A stretch of DNA of 64,000 nt from Frateuria_A sp035943815 (GTDB taxonomy: Bacteria; Pseudomonadota; Gammaproteobacteria; Xanthomonadales; Rhodanobacteraceae), in contig NZ_DASZBU010000003.1 of NCBI RefSeq assembly GCF_035943815.1, positions 35,843 through 99,842 of the forward strand, read 5' to 3'. Position 1 is the first letter of the stretch. Every line of letters starts with the position of its first letter. Both the position numbers and the translations under genes were made by a program. The notes beneath the pieces were generated by a model. That model did not search any database and had not been told where the DNA came from. It saw only the letters and a program-made list of their open reading frames with translations. This document shows positions 34,582 to 42,575 of the stretch, one piece after another.

Positions 34582-34636
34582 CAGGGAAGGGGCTGGCGTT
34601 GCCCGGTCGCCCGGGCCGGCGCCGTCCCTGGCGCCT

Positions 34637-34658
34637 CCCCGCGCCCCTGCGCGCGGGG
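34637..34658. terminator. Perfect hairpin between convergent genes
   Basis: CCCCGCGC and GCGCGGGG form an eight-base perfect stem with a six-base loop between murD2 and the convergent KGG gene. There is no T-run, so efficiency is unclear. A piece of repeat family B follows directly (34653-34690). Confidence 0.4.
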
Positions 34659-34734
34659 TGCCCGAAGGCGGATGGGCTTTCCCTGCCGGGTTGGCGCGCG
34701 GCGGGTGCGCTTGCAGCCCGCCGCGGTCGCGGCT

Positions 34735-35022
34735 CTAGCCTTCGGATTCCTTGCCCTTGTTCACCAGGTCGCGCACGCGCTGGCCGCCCTTGGTCCCCAA
34801 TTCCGAATAGCCTTCCGGCCCGAGCTCTTCCTTGCGGGCTTCGCCGCCCTTCTTGCCCAGGGCCGAATAGCCCTCGGGGCCCAGTTGTTCCTTGCGCGTC
34901 TCGCCGCCCTTCTTGCCCATCTCCGAGTAGCCCTCGGGGCCGAGCTGTTCCTTGCGGATCTCGCCGCCCTTCTGGCCGGCTTCGCGGACGCTCATGTCAC
35001 CCTGGTTCTTGTTGCTGGTCAT
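34735..35022 (-). CDS. KGG-motif stress protein, three-repeat form
   Basis: A 95-residue highly hydrophilic protein made of repeats of about 20 residues, KKGGExRKExLGPEGYSxLG, ending in TKGGQRVRDLVNKGKESEG. This is the KGG / stress-induced acidophilic repeat family (GsiB, YciG). Relatives are small, abundant, probably disordered proteins made under desiccation, osmotic or starvation stress. It is the last gene of the second KGG unit and has no membrane segment or cysteine. Confidence 0.82.
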   Translation of the reverse strand: MTSNKNQGDMSVREAGQKGGEIRKEQLGPEGYSEMGKKGGETRKEQLGPEGYSALGKKGGEARKEELGPEGYSELGTKGGQRVRDLVNKGKESEG

Positions 35023-35067
35023 GGTCTGTGCCTCTTTGCAATGGTGGGGAAAGTCGCCAACGCAGGC

Positions 35068-35250
35068 TTATTTCCTGCGGCCGTGCCCGGCCTGCTTGCC
35101 TTCGTTGACGAGGTCGTGCACGCGCTGGCCGCCCTTCTTGCCGAGCTCCGAATAACCCTCGTGGCCCAGTTCGTCCTTGCGTGCCTCGCCGCCCTTGTGG
35201 CCGGCTTCGCGGACGGTCATGCCGCCCTTGTCGTGGCCCTGCTTGCTCAT
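35068..35250 (-). CDS. KGG-motif stress protein, short form
   Basis: A 60-residue hydrophilic protein with an N-terminal MTVREAGHKGGEARKDELG, one GHEGYSELGKKGGQRVHDLV repeat and a basic tail (GRRK). It belongs to the same KGG family as its neighbours but is rich in His. It lies 45 bases before the next KGG gene and 28 bases after the DUF2795 gene, in one likely operon. Confidence 0.8.
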   Translation of the reverse strand: MSKQGHDKGGMTVREAGHKGGEARKDELGHEGYSELGKKGGQRVHDLVNEGKQAGHGRRK

Positions 35251-35278
35251 GGATCGCTCCGGTTGAATGTTGAGTGGG

Positions 35279-35485
35279 CTACTCGATTTGCCCGTAGCCC
35301 TTCATCACGTCCTGGGGGCCACCGTACTGTTCGTCAGGCAGCTTTCGGATCTCCTGCATCACTTCGTCCGGCGCGTTGTTGCGGCGGGCGCATTCGATCA
35401 GGTCCTGTTTGTCGGCCGGGTAGCCCACGCCGCTCAGGAACTTCTGCACGTTGGCCGGTGAATGGCCTCCTACGCCTCGTGTCAT
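35279..35485 (-). CDS. DUF2795 small protein
   Basis: A 68-residue protein of the DUF2795 family, with the pattern ANVQKFLSGVGYPADKQDLIECARRNNAPDEVMQEIRKLPDEQY seen in many genomes in small stress-linked genes. The fold is helical; function unknown. It sits between KGG genes, 18 bases after the 108-residue KGG gene, and is probably cotranscribed. Confidence 0.8.
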   Translation of the reverse strand: MTRGVGGHSPANVQKFLSGVGYPADKQDLIECARRNNAPDEVMQEIRKLPDEQYGGPQDVMKGYGQIE

Positions 35486-35503
35486 GGTCTTCTCCGCGAT
35501 GGA

Positions 35504-35830
35504 TCACTCGTTGCCTTCGGATTCCTTGCCCTTGTTGATCAGGTCGCGCACGCGCTGGCCGCCCTTCTGGCCAAGTTCGGAATAGCCTTCCGGGCCGAGT
35601 TGCTGCTTGCGGGTCTCACCGCCTTCGCGTCCGATCTCGCTCATCGCATCGGGGCCGCGCTGCTCACGCAGTGCTTCGACGCCCTGGTGGCCCAGGTCCG
35701 AGTAACCCTCGGGGCCGAGCTGTTCCTTGCGGATCTCGCCGCCCTTCTGGCCGGCTTCGCGCACGCTCATGTCGCCGCTGCCGCTGGCGCTGCTGGAGGG
35801 TGTCTGGTTGTTGCGATCGTTGTTCGCCAT
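35504..35830 (-). CDS. KGG-motif stress protein, longest form
   Basis: A 108-residue hydrophilic protein. A low-complexity Asn/Ser N-terminus (NNQTPSSSASGSGD) is followed by MSVREAGQKGGEIRKEQLG, three to four diverged KGG repeats (one degenerate, HQGVEALREQRGPDAMSEIG) and the common tail GQKGGQRVRDLINKGKESEG. GGAGAAACACC precedes the ATG. It is the first gene of the second KGG unit, 53 bases after a sigma-54-type promoter. Confidence 0.82.
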   Translation of the reverse strand: MANNDRNNQTPSSSASGSGDMSVREAGQKGGEIRKEQLGPEGYSDLGHQGVEALREQRGPDAMSEIGREGGETRKQQLGPEGYSELGQKGGQRVRDLINKGKESEGNE

Positions 35831-35882
35831 GGTGTTTCTCCGGGTGGTCTAGGGGAGCCCGCCAAGCGGGCGAGGCATGTGT

Positions 35883-35898
35883 TGCAACCCGTATGCCA
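35883..35898 (-). promoter_or_regulatory. Sigma-54-type promoter of KGG unit 2
   Basis: On the minus strand TGGCAT, five bases, TTGCA, with exactly 12 bases between the GG and GC positions as required for RpoN (-24/-12). Its downstream edge is 53 bases before the ATG at 35830, the same distance as the equivalent site in front of unit 1. One base differs from the consensus TGGCAC. Confidence 0.65.
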
Positions 35899-36018
35899 GT
35901 GCGCAGGCGCGATGCCATGCCACCTGCCGGCCGCAGGTCTGGCAGCAGGCGTGTAAATTTGCGCCTGCCCTTGAAAAGAACTGCCAGCCTCGCGGGTGCA
36001 TGTGGGTCGCCTGCCTGT

Positions 36019-36252
36019 TCAGTCGCCCTCGCTCTGCTTGCCCTTGTTGATCAGGTCACGCACGCGATGGCCGCCCTTGGTGCCAAGCTCCGAATAGCCC
36101 TCCGGGCCCAACTCCTCCTTGCGTGCTTCGCCGCCCTTCTTGCCGATCGCCGAGTAGCCCTCGGGGCCAAGCTGCTCCTTGCGGATCTCGCCGCCCTTCT
36201 GGCCGGCTTCGCGGACGGTCATGTCGCCCTTGTCGTTGCCCTGGTTCTTCAT
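36019..36252 (-). CDS. KGG-motif stress protein, two-repeat form
   Basis: A 77-residue hydrophilic protein with MTVREAGQKGGEIRKEQLG, two GPEGYSxIGKKGG-type repeats and the tail TKGGHRVRDLINKGKQSEG. It is nearly identical to parts of the 95-residue protein at 34735, pointing to recent duplication. Last gene of the first KGG unit, 57 bases after the preceding mini-gene. Confidence 0.82.
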   Translation of the reverse strand: MKNQGNDKGDMTVREAGQKGGEIRKEQLGPEGYSAIGKKGGEARKEELGPEGYSELGTKGGHRVRDLINKGKQSEGD

Positions 36253-36309
36253 GAGATGTCTCCTGTGCTGTGGGGAAGGTGTCCCGGTCGAGCGCTCGAC
36301 GCGGATCGT

Positions 36310-36489
36310 TCAGTGCTTGCGGCCGCCACGTTCCTCGGCCTGGTGGCCTTTCTCGACCAGCTCGCGTTCGCGCTGGCCACCCTTGTGGCCGCCCATCTGT
36401 CCGGCTTCGCGGACGGTCATGTCGCCCTTGTCGCCGGCGTGGGCCTGCTTCTGGTTCGGGTTGCGGTCGTTCTGCTGCTTCTGGCTCAT
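36310..36489 (-). CDS. KGG-motif mini-protein, Gln-rich
   Basis: A 59-residue protein: a Gln/Asn-rich N-terminus (MSQKQQNDRNPNQKQAHAGD), then MTVREAGQMGGHKGGQRERE and a tail ending GGRKH. Same family start motif (VREAGQ) and KGG signature as the neighbours, without the GPEGYS repeat. It lies 42 bases after the gene at 36532 and 57 bases before the one at 36252. The reading frame is complete with ATG and TGA. Confidence 0.75.
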   Translation of the reverse strand: MSQKQQNDRNPNQKQAHAGDKGDMTVREAGQMGGHKGGQRERELVEKGHQAEERGGRKH

Positions 36490-36531
36490 TTCGTGGGCTC
36501 CGTGGATGGAATCGTGGTGACCGTCGACGGG

Positions 36532-36714
36532 TCAGTGCTGCCGACCACGCTGCTCGGATTCGCGGCCTTCACTGATCAGTTCGCGCACGCGCTGGCCTCC
36601 CTTCTGGCCGGCTTCGCGGACGGTCGTATCGCCACGTCCGACGGCACGCGAGGAGGAATCGCTGGCGTGCTTGCTCTTGTGCTGGTCGTGGGTGGAGGAC
36701 TGTTGTCGAGTCAT
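36532..36714 (-). CDS. KGG-motif mini-protein, first gene of unit 1
   Basis: A 60-residue hydrophilic protein: Ser/His-rich N-terminus (MTRQQSSTHDQHKSKHASDS), then TTVREAGQKGGQRVRELISE and a short polar tail. The ATG at 36714 is chosen over one at 36720 because GGAG is then six bases upstream, while for the other it would be adjacent. A sigma-54-type promoter lies 53 bases before it. Confidence 0.75.
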   Translation of the reverse strand: MTRQQSSTHDQHKSKHASDSSSRAVGRGDTTVREAGQKGGQRVRELISEGRESEQRGRQH

Positions 36715-36766
36715 GGTCATCTCCGTGGTTGGACGCCCGGCCCCAGGTGCCGGGCAACCGGGGCGT

Positions 36767-36782
36767 TGCAACAGCGGTGCCA
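36767..36782 (-). promoter_or_regulatory. Sigma-54-type promoter of KGG unit 1
   Basis: On the minus strand TGGCACCGCTGTTGCA: the -24 element TGGCAC and the -12 element TTGCA with the obligatory spacing, a perfect match to the core RpoN consensus. It is 53 bases before the ATG at 36714. The upstream 160 bases to tamB could hold enhancer sites; no clear dyad was found. Confidence 0.75.
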
Positions 36783-36944
36783 GTGAGAAGATCCGCGCAG
36801 CGGTGCGGGTTTCGCTGCTCAGCGCAGAGCGCGTGCTGAAAAATTGCTTGGGCCGCGGGAAAGAACTACAGGAGCGGCCTGGCGGATGGCTGTCCGCCGT
36901 GGTGCGGATGTGAGAGGTGCGCCTGGCGGCGCAGCGGAGGATGC

Positions 36945-39900
36945 TCAGCGCTCGAGGCGATAGTTCAAGCTCGCGCGGCTGAATTCGGTGGCGTTCTGCA
37001 TCTCGAGGTTCCAGCGCTGGCCGAGGCGGTAGCGCAGCGTGATCACCTGGCCCGGCTGGAACAGGCCCACGCCGTAACTGAGGTACAACCGTGGCGAGAG
37101 GTACTTGCCCACGGTGAAGGCCGATTCGCCGCCCAGTGCCTCGTTGCTGGACACGCCGATCTCGTCGATGCCCAGCCTGCGGCCGACGCTCTTGGCGAGC
37201 AGGTCGCCGGCCGCCGAGCCGAGCGCCTGTGCGGCGGCGCCGACCATGTTGCCTTCGCCGCCGCTGACCTGCGAGAGCGGCTTGCCGGTGATGAGGTAGG
37301 AGAGCGCGTCGGACTGCTCCATCGGCGGATTGGAGAACACCGTCAGGATCGGCCGTTGCGCCGTGCCGCTGACCAGCAGGCCCACTTCCTGGCCTTCGTC
37401 GATGGTCGCGTTGGGGTTGAGCTTGCGCACCGCGCGGATGTCCAGGCCGGGGTTGTCGATCGGCGTGCTGGCGAACAGCAGCTTGCCCGCTTCGATGTGC
37501 AGGTCCTGGCCATAGGCGCTATAGGTACCGCTCACGCCGATCTGGCCTTGGCCGCGGGTCGCCTGGCCGGGCTGCTCGAGCACCGTGAGCGTGCCGGTGA
37601 GGCGACCATCCAGGCCCTTGCCTTTGAGATGGGCGCGTGGGCCCAGGTCGACCTTGACGTTGGCGCTGACCGGCAGTTGCGCGGCGGCCTGTTCCTGCGC
37701 GCGTTCATCGACCACCACCACGTCCGGCGAGGCCCTGGTGGCGCCGGCGCCGGGCAGGCGGTCCAGGTTCACGTCGGCGCTGTCCAGCGCCACCGCGCCG
37801 GTGACGCGCACGCCCTTGGCATCGCGCAGCAGCTTGAGGTCGGGCGTGAGCACCACCTTGGCTGCGGGGATGTCAGCCACCGTCACGGCCTGGCCGGTCA
37901 GGGTGATCGCGGTGGGTGCCTGCGCGGTGAGGCCGTAGCTGCCGGCCACTCTGAGCGTGCCCTTGCCCGAGCGCACGTGGCCGTCGAGCTGGAGATGCTG
38001 CGCGTCGGGCGAATGCAGCACCAGCGCGCCGTCGGTGAGCGTCAGGCCCAGCGCCGGCAGCTCCGCGGCGAAGCCAGCCACGTCGGCCTGGCCGGTCACG
38101 GCCGGTTGTGCCAGCGTGCCGGCGAAGCCGAAGCGTCCGTCGAGTCGGCCCTGCACGCCGGCCACCTGGGTGGTGAGGAGTTCGATCGGCGCGAGGCTGT
38201 CCAGGCGCAGCGACAGCTCGCCACCGAGCGTCTGGTTGGCGCCGTCGATGGTCAGATGGCCGTCCAGGCGCCCGTTTGCGTTGATGTTGGCGTGGGCCTC
38301 GACCCGCTGGTGGCCAGGTGCCAGGCGCGCGTCGACGGTGAGGCCATGCCAGGCCAGCAACGGACGCTGCGCCTGCCGGGCGTAGGTGACCGAACCCTGG
38401 TCCGAGGCCAGCGTGGCCTGGCCGTCCAGCACGCCGGATGCGCTGCGCTTGAACGTGCCCGCGCCGCGCAGGCTGCCGTCGGCGCGCAGCGGCAGTTCGG
38501 CGTAGCCGGCCGCGTTGAGCAGCAGCGCCAGCGGCAGCGCCTGCAGGCGGTAGCTGGCGGCCAGGTTGCCGCTCTTGTCCTGCCGGCCCTGCACGCACAG
38601 CAGCGGATCGCCGGCGCTCAGGCACAGCTCGGACAGCGCCATCGCGCCGTCGCCGTAGTCCAGCGTGGCCGGATGCTGCAGGCGCCAGCGCGGCAGGCCC
38701 TGCGGGGTGAGGTCGAGCGTGTCCAGCGTGCCCTTCCAGCGGCCCTGCCGCAGGCTGCCGCGCAGCACCAGGTTGGCCGAGAGCTGGCGGCCGCGCGCAT
38801 CCAGTGCGAGCCGATGCGCCGCCTCGGTGCCGTCGGCGCGCAGCGTCAGCGTGTCGAAAGCCAGGCCACCGAGCTGCGCTTGTCGGGCGTCCAGCGACAG
38901 CTTGCCGCTGGGCCGGCTGAGGTCGGGCAGGTGCGCGTCCAGCGCCAGGGCGCCGATGCGCTGGCCGCGCAGCGACAGCGCGCGGCCGTGCGCGCTGGCG
39001 TCGACGCCGAGCGCGGAGGGCAGGCCGGTCACGTGGGCTTGCGCGCGCAGCTGGCCGCCGGCGTTGGGCAGCCAGTCGGCGAGGGTGGCGACGTCGAGTT
39101 GCACGGCGATGTCGTTGCGCGCGCCGGGCTTGCCCTCGATGCTGGCCTTGCTGCCGCCGGAGGCGAGCGTGAGCCTGCCGTCGAGCACCTGGCTGGGCGC
39201 CAGATGCAGCTTGCCCTGGCCGCGCAGCGCTCGGCCGCGCAGGCGCCCGTCCAGGCGGGCCAGGTCGAGCGTGGCGTCGGGACGGCCGTTGGGCAGCGTG
39301 CCGTGGGTGGTGAGCTGTGCGTCGAGCGCGCCAGTCCAGCCGGCGAAGAGCCGGCCCGGATCGAAGCGGTTGGCCTCGGCCGCCAGCTCCCAGCCGAGTG
39401 CGGGCTTGAGGGTGAGCGTGCCCTGCGCGTGCAGCCGGCCCTGTGGCTGCTTGAGGTCCAGCGTGTGCAGGACGAGCTGGCGCGGCGTGCCGTCCAGCTC
39501 CAGCGCCAATTGCGCAGGTTTTCCAGGCGGCCCGATCGCGACATCGCCCTGGGCATGGAACTGTTGGGGGCTTCCGCGCACGCCGAGGTGGCCGTGGCTG
39601 GCCAGCGGCTGGCCGGCCAGTTCGGTCGGCAGCAGCAGGTCCTGCCAGTCGAACTCGAGCGTGCCACTGGGCGCCGGATCGCCCAGCCGCAACTGGCCGT
39701 GTGCGTCGAGCCGCCCCTTCACCTGCGGGGAGGTGAGGGTGAGCGCTTCCAGCGTCACCTGCGAATGTTTTTCGCCCAGCCGCGCACGCAGCGGCGAGAA
39801 GCGCAGTTGCCACTGGTCGATGCCGACTTCGCCGGTCAGCGTGCCGCCGCCGCGGTCGCCCTGGCCGCTGAGGTCGAGCGCGAGGTGCCGTACAGAGCCC

Positions 39901-40691
39901 GGTCCAAGCAAGGGTGCGGGATCGAAGCGCGGGACCTTGAGCGTGCCGCTCCAGGGGTAGGCGCCGGCCTGCTCCAGTTGCAGTCGCAGCTGCGCGGCCA
40001 TCGGGCGGGCGAGCGCCAGCTGCAGTTGCGCGTGCGCGCCGTCGCTGTCCGCGTCAAGCCGGCCGGCGTAGGTGGCGTTGCCGACTTTCCAGGCGAAACT
40101 GGCCTGGCCTTTGCCGCGATAGCCGCCGCCGAGCGCCAGCGTGCCGTGCAGGTCGGCCTCGCCGTCCGGCGAGTGCAGGCGCAGCGAGCGCACGGCGAAG
40201 CCTGAGTCGTCCCAGCGGCCGACGAGGTCCAGGCTGTCGGCGGCGAACACCTGTCGCCCGGCCTGGCGCACGGCAATGTCGCCCACGTGTGCGCGGTCGA
40301 GCTGGATCGCCAGCGGCGGCTTCAGCGAGACCGGGCCGGACGGCCCGGCCGAAGGTGAGGGCGGTGGCAGCGTCACCGTCAACCCCTGCACGTCCAGCGC
40401 ATCGACGTGCAGGCGCCGGGCGAGCAGGGACCACGGGCGCATGTCCAGCGTCACGCTGGCCACGCGCAGGTCCAGCCCCTTTCCATTGGCGTAGCGCAGC
40501 CCCTCCAGCGCGAGCGGCCCGACCAGCCGGCCATGCGCCCGCTGCACGCTGAGTGCGCCGCCGGTGAAGCCGCCAGCGCGGGCCAGCGCGAAGCGCAGGC
40601 CGGCCTCGCTGCCCAGCAGCCACCACAGCCCCAGCGCCAGCAACAGCAGCAACGCAAGCAGGGCGAGGCCGAGGCGCTTGAGCCACTTCAT
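36945..40691 (-). CDS. tamB: Translocation and assembly module subunit TamB
   Basis: A 1248-residue AsmA-like inner-membrane-anchored protein. One N-terminal membrane segment (LGLALLALLLLLALGLWWLLG, residues about 7-27) is followed by a long periplasmic beta-taco of repeated hydrophobic strands and the C-terminal DUF490 domain with LLVSGTAQRPILTVFSNPPM, GEQEAL-like LGGESAFTVGKYLSPRLYLSYGVGL and the ending SLNYRLER. TamB bridges the periplasm and, with TamA, helps insert outer-membrane proteins and carry phospholipids. The ATG at 40691 follows tamA by 14 bases. Frame intact throughout. Confidence 0.93.
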   Translation of the reverse strand: MKWLKRLGLALLALLLLLALGLWWLLGSEAGLRFALARAGGFTGGALSVQRAHGRLVGPLALEGLRYANGKGLDLRVASVTLDMRPWSLLARRLHVDALDVQGLTVTLPPPSPSAGPSGPVSLKPPLAIQLDRAHVGDIAVRQAGRQVFAADSLDLVGRWDDSGFAVRSLRLHSPDGEADLHGTLALGGGYRGKGQASFAWKVGNATYAGRLDADSDGAHAQLQLALARPMAAQLRLQLEQAGAYPWSGTLKVPRFDPAPLLGPGSVRHLALDLSGQGDRGGGTLTGEVGIDQWQLRFSPLRARLGEKHSQVTLEALTLTSPQVKGRLDAHGQLRLGDPAPSGTLEFDWQDLLLPTELAGQPLASHGHLGVRGSPQQFHAQGDVAIGPPGKPAQLALELDGTPRQLVLHTLDLKQPQGRLHAQGTLTLKPALGWELAAEANRFDPGRLFAGWTGALDAQLTTHGTLPNGRPDATLDLARLDGRLRGRALRGQGKLHLAPSQVLDGRLTLASGGSKASIEGKPGARNDIAVQLDVATLADWLPNAGGQLRAQAHVTGLPSALGVDASAHGRALSLRGQRIGALALDAHLPDLSRPSGKLSLDARQAQLGGLAFDTLTLRADGTEAAHRLALDARGRQLSANLVLRGSLRQGRWKGTLDTLDLTPQGLPRWRLQHPATLDYGDGAMALSELCLSAGDPLLCVQGRQDKSGNLAASYRLQALPLALLLNAAGYAELPLRADGSLRGAGTFKRSASGVLDGQATLASDQGSVTYARQAQRPLLAWHGLTVDARLAPGHQRVEAHANINANGRLDGHLTIDGANQTLGGELSLRLDSLAPIELLTTQVAGVQGRLDGRFGFAGTLAQPAVTGQADVAGFAAELPALGLTLTDGALVLHSPDAQHLQLDGHVRSGKGTLRVAGSYGLTAQAPTAITLTGQAVTVADIPAAKVVLTPDLKLLRDAKGVRVTGAVALDSADVNLDRLPGAGATRASPDVVVVDERAQEQAAAQLPVSANVKVDLGPRAHLKGKGLDGRLTGTLTVLEQPGQATRGQGQIGVSGTYSAYGQDLHIEAGKLLFASTPIDNPGLDIRAVRKLNPNATIDEGQEVGLLVSGTAQRPILTVFSNPPMEQSDALSYLITGKPLSQVSGGEGNMVGAAAQALGSAAGDLLAKSVGRRLGIDEIGVSSNEALGGESAFTVGKYLSPRLYLSYGVGLFQPGQVITLRYRLGQRWNLEMQNATEFSRASLNYRLER

Positions 40692-40705
40692 GGACGCAGC
40701 GTGCT

Positions 40706-42469
40706 TCACAGGTCCGGCCCTATCACCACGTGCAGCTGGATGCCGTGGGCATGGTTGTCGTGTACCGGCACGCCCACGTCCACGCGGATCATGCCCACTG
40801 GGGAAAGCCATCTGACGCCCAGGCCGGTGCCCAGGCGGGGGCGGTAGTCGAAGCCGTCGAAAGCGTTGCCCGCATCGACGAACGCGGCCATGCCCCAGTT
40901 GCGCGTGAAGTAATGCTCGACCTCGGCGCTCGCCACCAGCAGGTTGCGGCCGCCGATCACGCGGTCATAGGCGTTGCGCGGGCCGATCGCCTGGTAGCCG
41001 TAGCCGCGCACCGAGCGGTCGCCGCCGGCGAAGAAGCGCAGCTGCGGCGGCAGCGCGCTGAAGTCGCCGGTCGAGGTGATGCCGGCACTGCCGCGCAGGA
41101 TCAACCGGTTGCGCCCGGCGAAGGCGCGGATCCACTTGGCGTCCGCGCCGACCTGGCTGAAGCGCGTGTCCGACAGCAGCGTGCCCGCAGTGCTGCGTGC
41201 GTAGAAGCTCAGCGACCAGCCGCGGCGCACGAAGGTCGGATTGTCGCCGTGCTTCTTCGAAAGCGAGGCCTCGGCGAACACCAGCTGGCTGCGGCCGCGC
41301 TCGATGCCGGGCGTGTTGTCCGGCTCGTTGCCGTGCTTCCCGACGGTGAAGGTGCCGACCAGCGCATGCGCGCCGACGGTGCGTGTCCAGCCATGCCACA
41401 GCTCGGTTTCGTTGCCGACCAGCTCCAGCGTGCGCGACTGCGAGGTCACCGTGTCGGCATCCCGGAAGTTGACGCCGAAGTTGAGGCTGCGCTGGTTGTC
41501 CCCCGGCAACGGGATCGTGTACAGCGAGGACAGCGTCTTGAGCCGCTGCGCCAGCACCAGCTCGTTCTTCCACTTGTGCCCCTTGCCGTTGATCCAGCGC
41601 CGTTCCAGCCCGCCGCGCACGCCGAAGCCGGTGTCGGTGCCGATGAACGGGCCGCCGGTGTAAACGCTGCGCCGGGCCGGCTGCAGCCGCACCTCTATGC
41701 CGACGGTGCGGTCGGCGTCGTGCACGTCGGACACCACGTCGACCACGGAGAAGTAGTCGGCGCCGTTCAACGCCTCCTGCAGGCGAAGCAAGTCGGCCTG
41801 GTCGAAATAGTCGCCGTGGCGGAACGGCACATAGCGGTCGAGGAATCCCGGCTCGAACTGCGAGCCCTCGAAGCGCACGTCCCCGAAGCGGTAGCGCGGC
41901 CCGGCCTGCCATGCCAGTTGCACCGTGGCGTTGCGGTCGGCGCGGCTGACCTCGACCCTGTGCGTGACCAGCTTCGCGCCGAGGAAACCGGTGGCGGTGA
42001 GCGCGGCGCCGACGTCGTCGCGCGCCTTTTCGTAGGCGCCGTGGTCCAGCACCTTGCCCTTGAGCTGCTCGACCGCGCGCTCGGCGCGCCGCACCGCACC
42101 CACCTTCATCGCCTCCGCGTCGATCTTCACGTCCACCGCGCCGATGCGCACGGGCTCGCCGGGAACGACCTTGAGCACCACCCGCCAATCCTCAGCGCCG
42201 ATGCGGGTGAGGCTGCCCTGGACGCCCGCGTCGTAGTAGCCGTAGGGCTCCAGTGCCTTGCGCGCCTGGTCGGGCGCCTCCTCATAGAGGCGGCGGATCT
42301 GCGCCTCGCTCACCGGTCGCTTGGCGTACTGCGTCAGCTCCACGCCGTCGCGCACCGCCGACTTGAGCGGATCGTCGATGCCCTGGACGACCAACGTCAC
42401 GCCCGCTTGGGCGAGCAGGGGAAACAGCAGCAGCACCAGGCACAGGCAGCGGCGAAGGAGGGCATGCAT
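40706..42469 (-). CDS. tamA: Translocation and assembly module subunit TamA (Omp85)
   Basis: A 587-residue outer-membrane protein: signal peptide (CLVLLLFPLLAQA), three POTRA domains (about 25-270, with PYGYYDAGVQGSL and ATGFLGAKLVTHRVEV), and a 16-stranded Omp85 barrel containing the lid-loop motif RFFAGGDRSVRGYGYQAIGP and a C-terminal strand ending VVIGPDL. It is the first gene of tamAB. It serves as the outer-membrane part of the TAM complex. Confidence 0.93.
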   Translation of the reverse strand: MHALLRRCLCLVLLLFPLLAQAGVTLVVQGIDDPLKSAVRDGVELTQYAKRPVSEAQIRRLYEEAPDQARKALEPYGYYDAGVQGSLTRIGAEDWRVVLKVVPGEPVRIGAVDVKIDAEAMKVGAVRRAERAVEQLKGKVLDHGAYEKARDDVGAALTATGFLGAKLVTHRVEVSRADRNATVQLAWQAGPRYRFGDVRFEGSQFEPGFLDRYVPFRHGDYFDQADLLRLQEALNGADYFSVVDVVSDVHDADRTVGIEVRLQPARRSVYTGGPFIGTDTGFGVRGGLERRWINGKGHKWKNELVLAQRLKTLSSLYTIPLPGDNQRSLNFGVNFRDADTVTSQSRTLELVGNETELWHGWTRTVGAHALVGTFTVGKHGNEPDNTPGIERGRSQLVFAEASLSKKHGDNPTFVRRGWSLSFYARSTAGTLLSDTRFSQVGADAKWIRAFAGRNRLILRGSAGITSTGDFSALPPQLRFFAGGDRSVRGYGYQAIGPRNAYDRVIGGRNLLVASAEVEHYFTRNWGMAAFVDAGNAFDGFDYRPRLGTGLGVRWLSPVGMIRVDVGVPVHDNHAHGIQLHVVIGPDL

Positions 42470-42575
42470 GGGGAAGGGAAACCAGCCTCCTGGAACGCGC
42501 GGGCCTGCGGGCGTGTGGCCGAAACGAACCCGAGCCTAGCGGCCGCCATGTTGGCACCGGATCAAGGTGGGTTTG

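Noticed and set aside
34972..35040. TTGCA at about 35033 before the last KGG gene as a third sigma-54 promoter
   Set aside because: There is no TGGCA element at the required distance upstream; only the -12 half is present.
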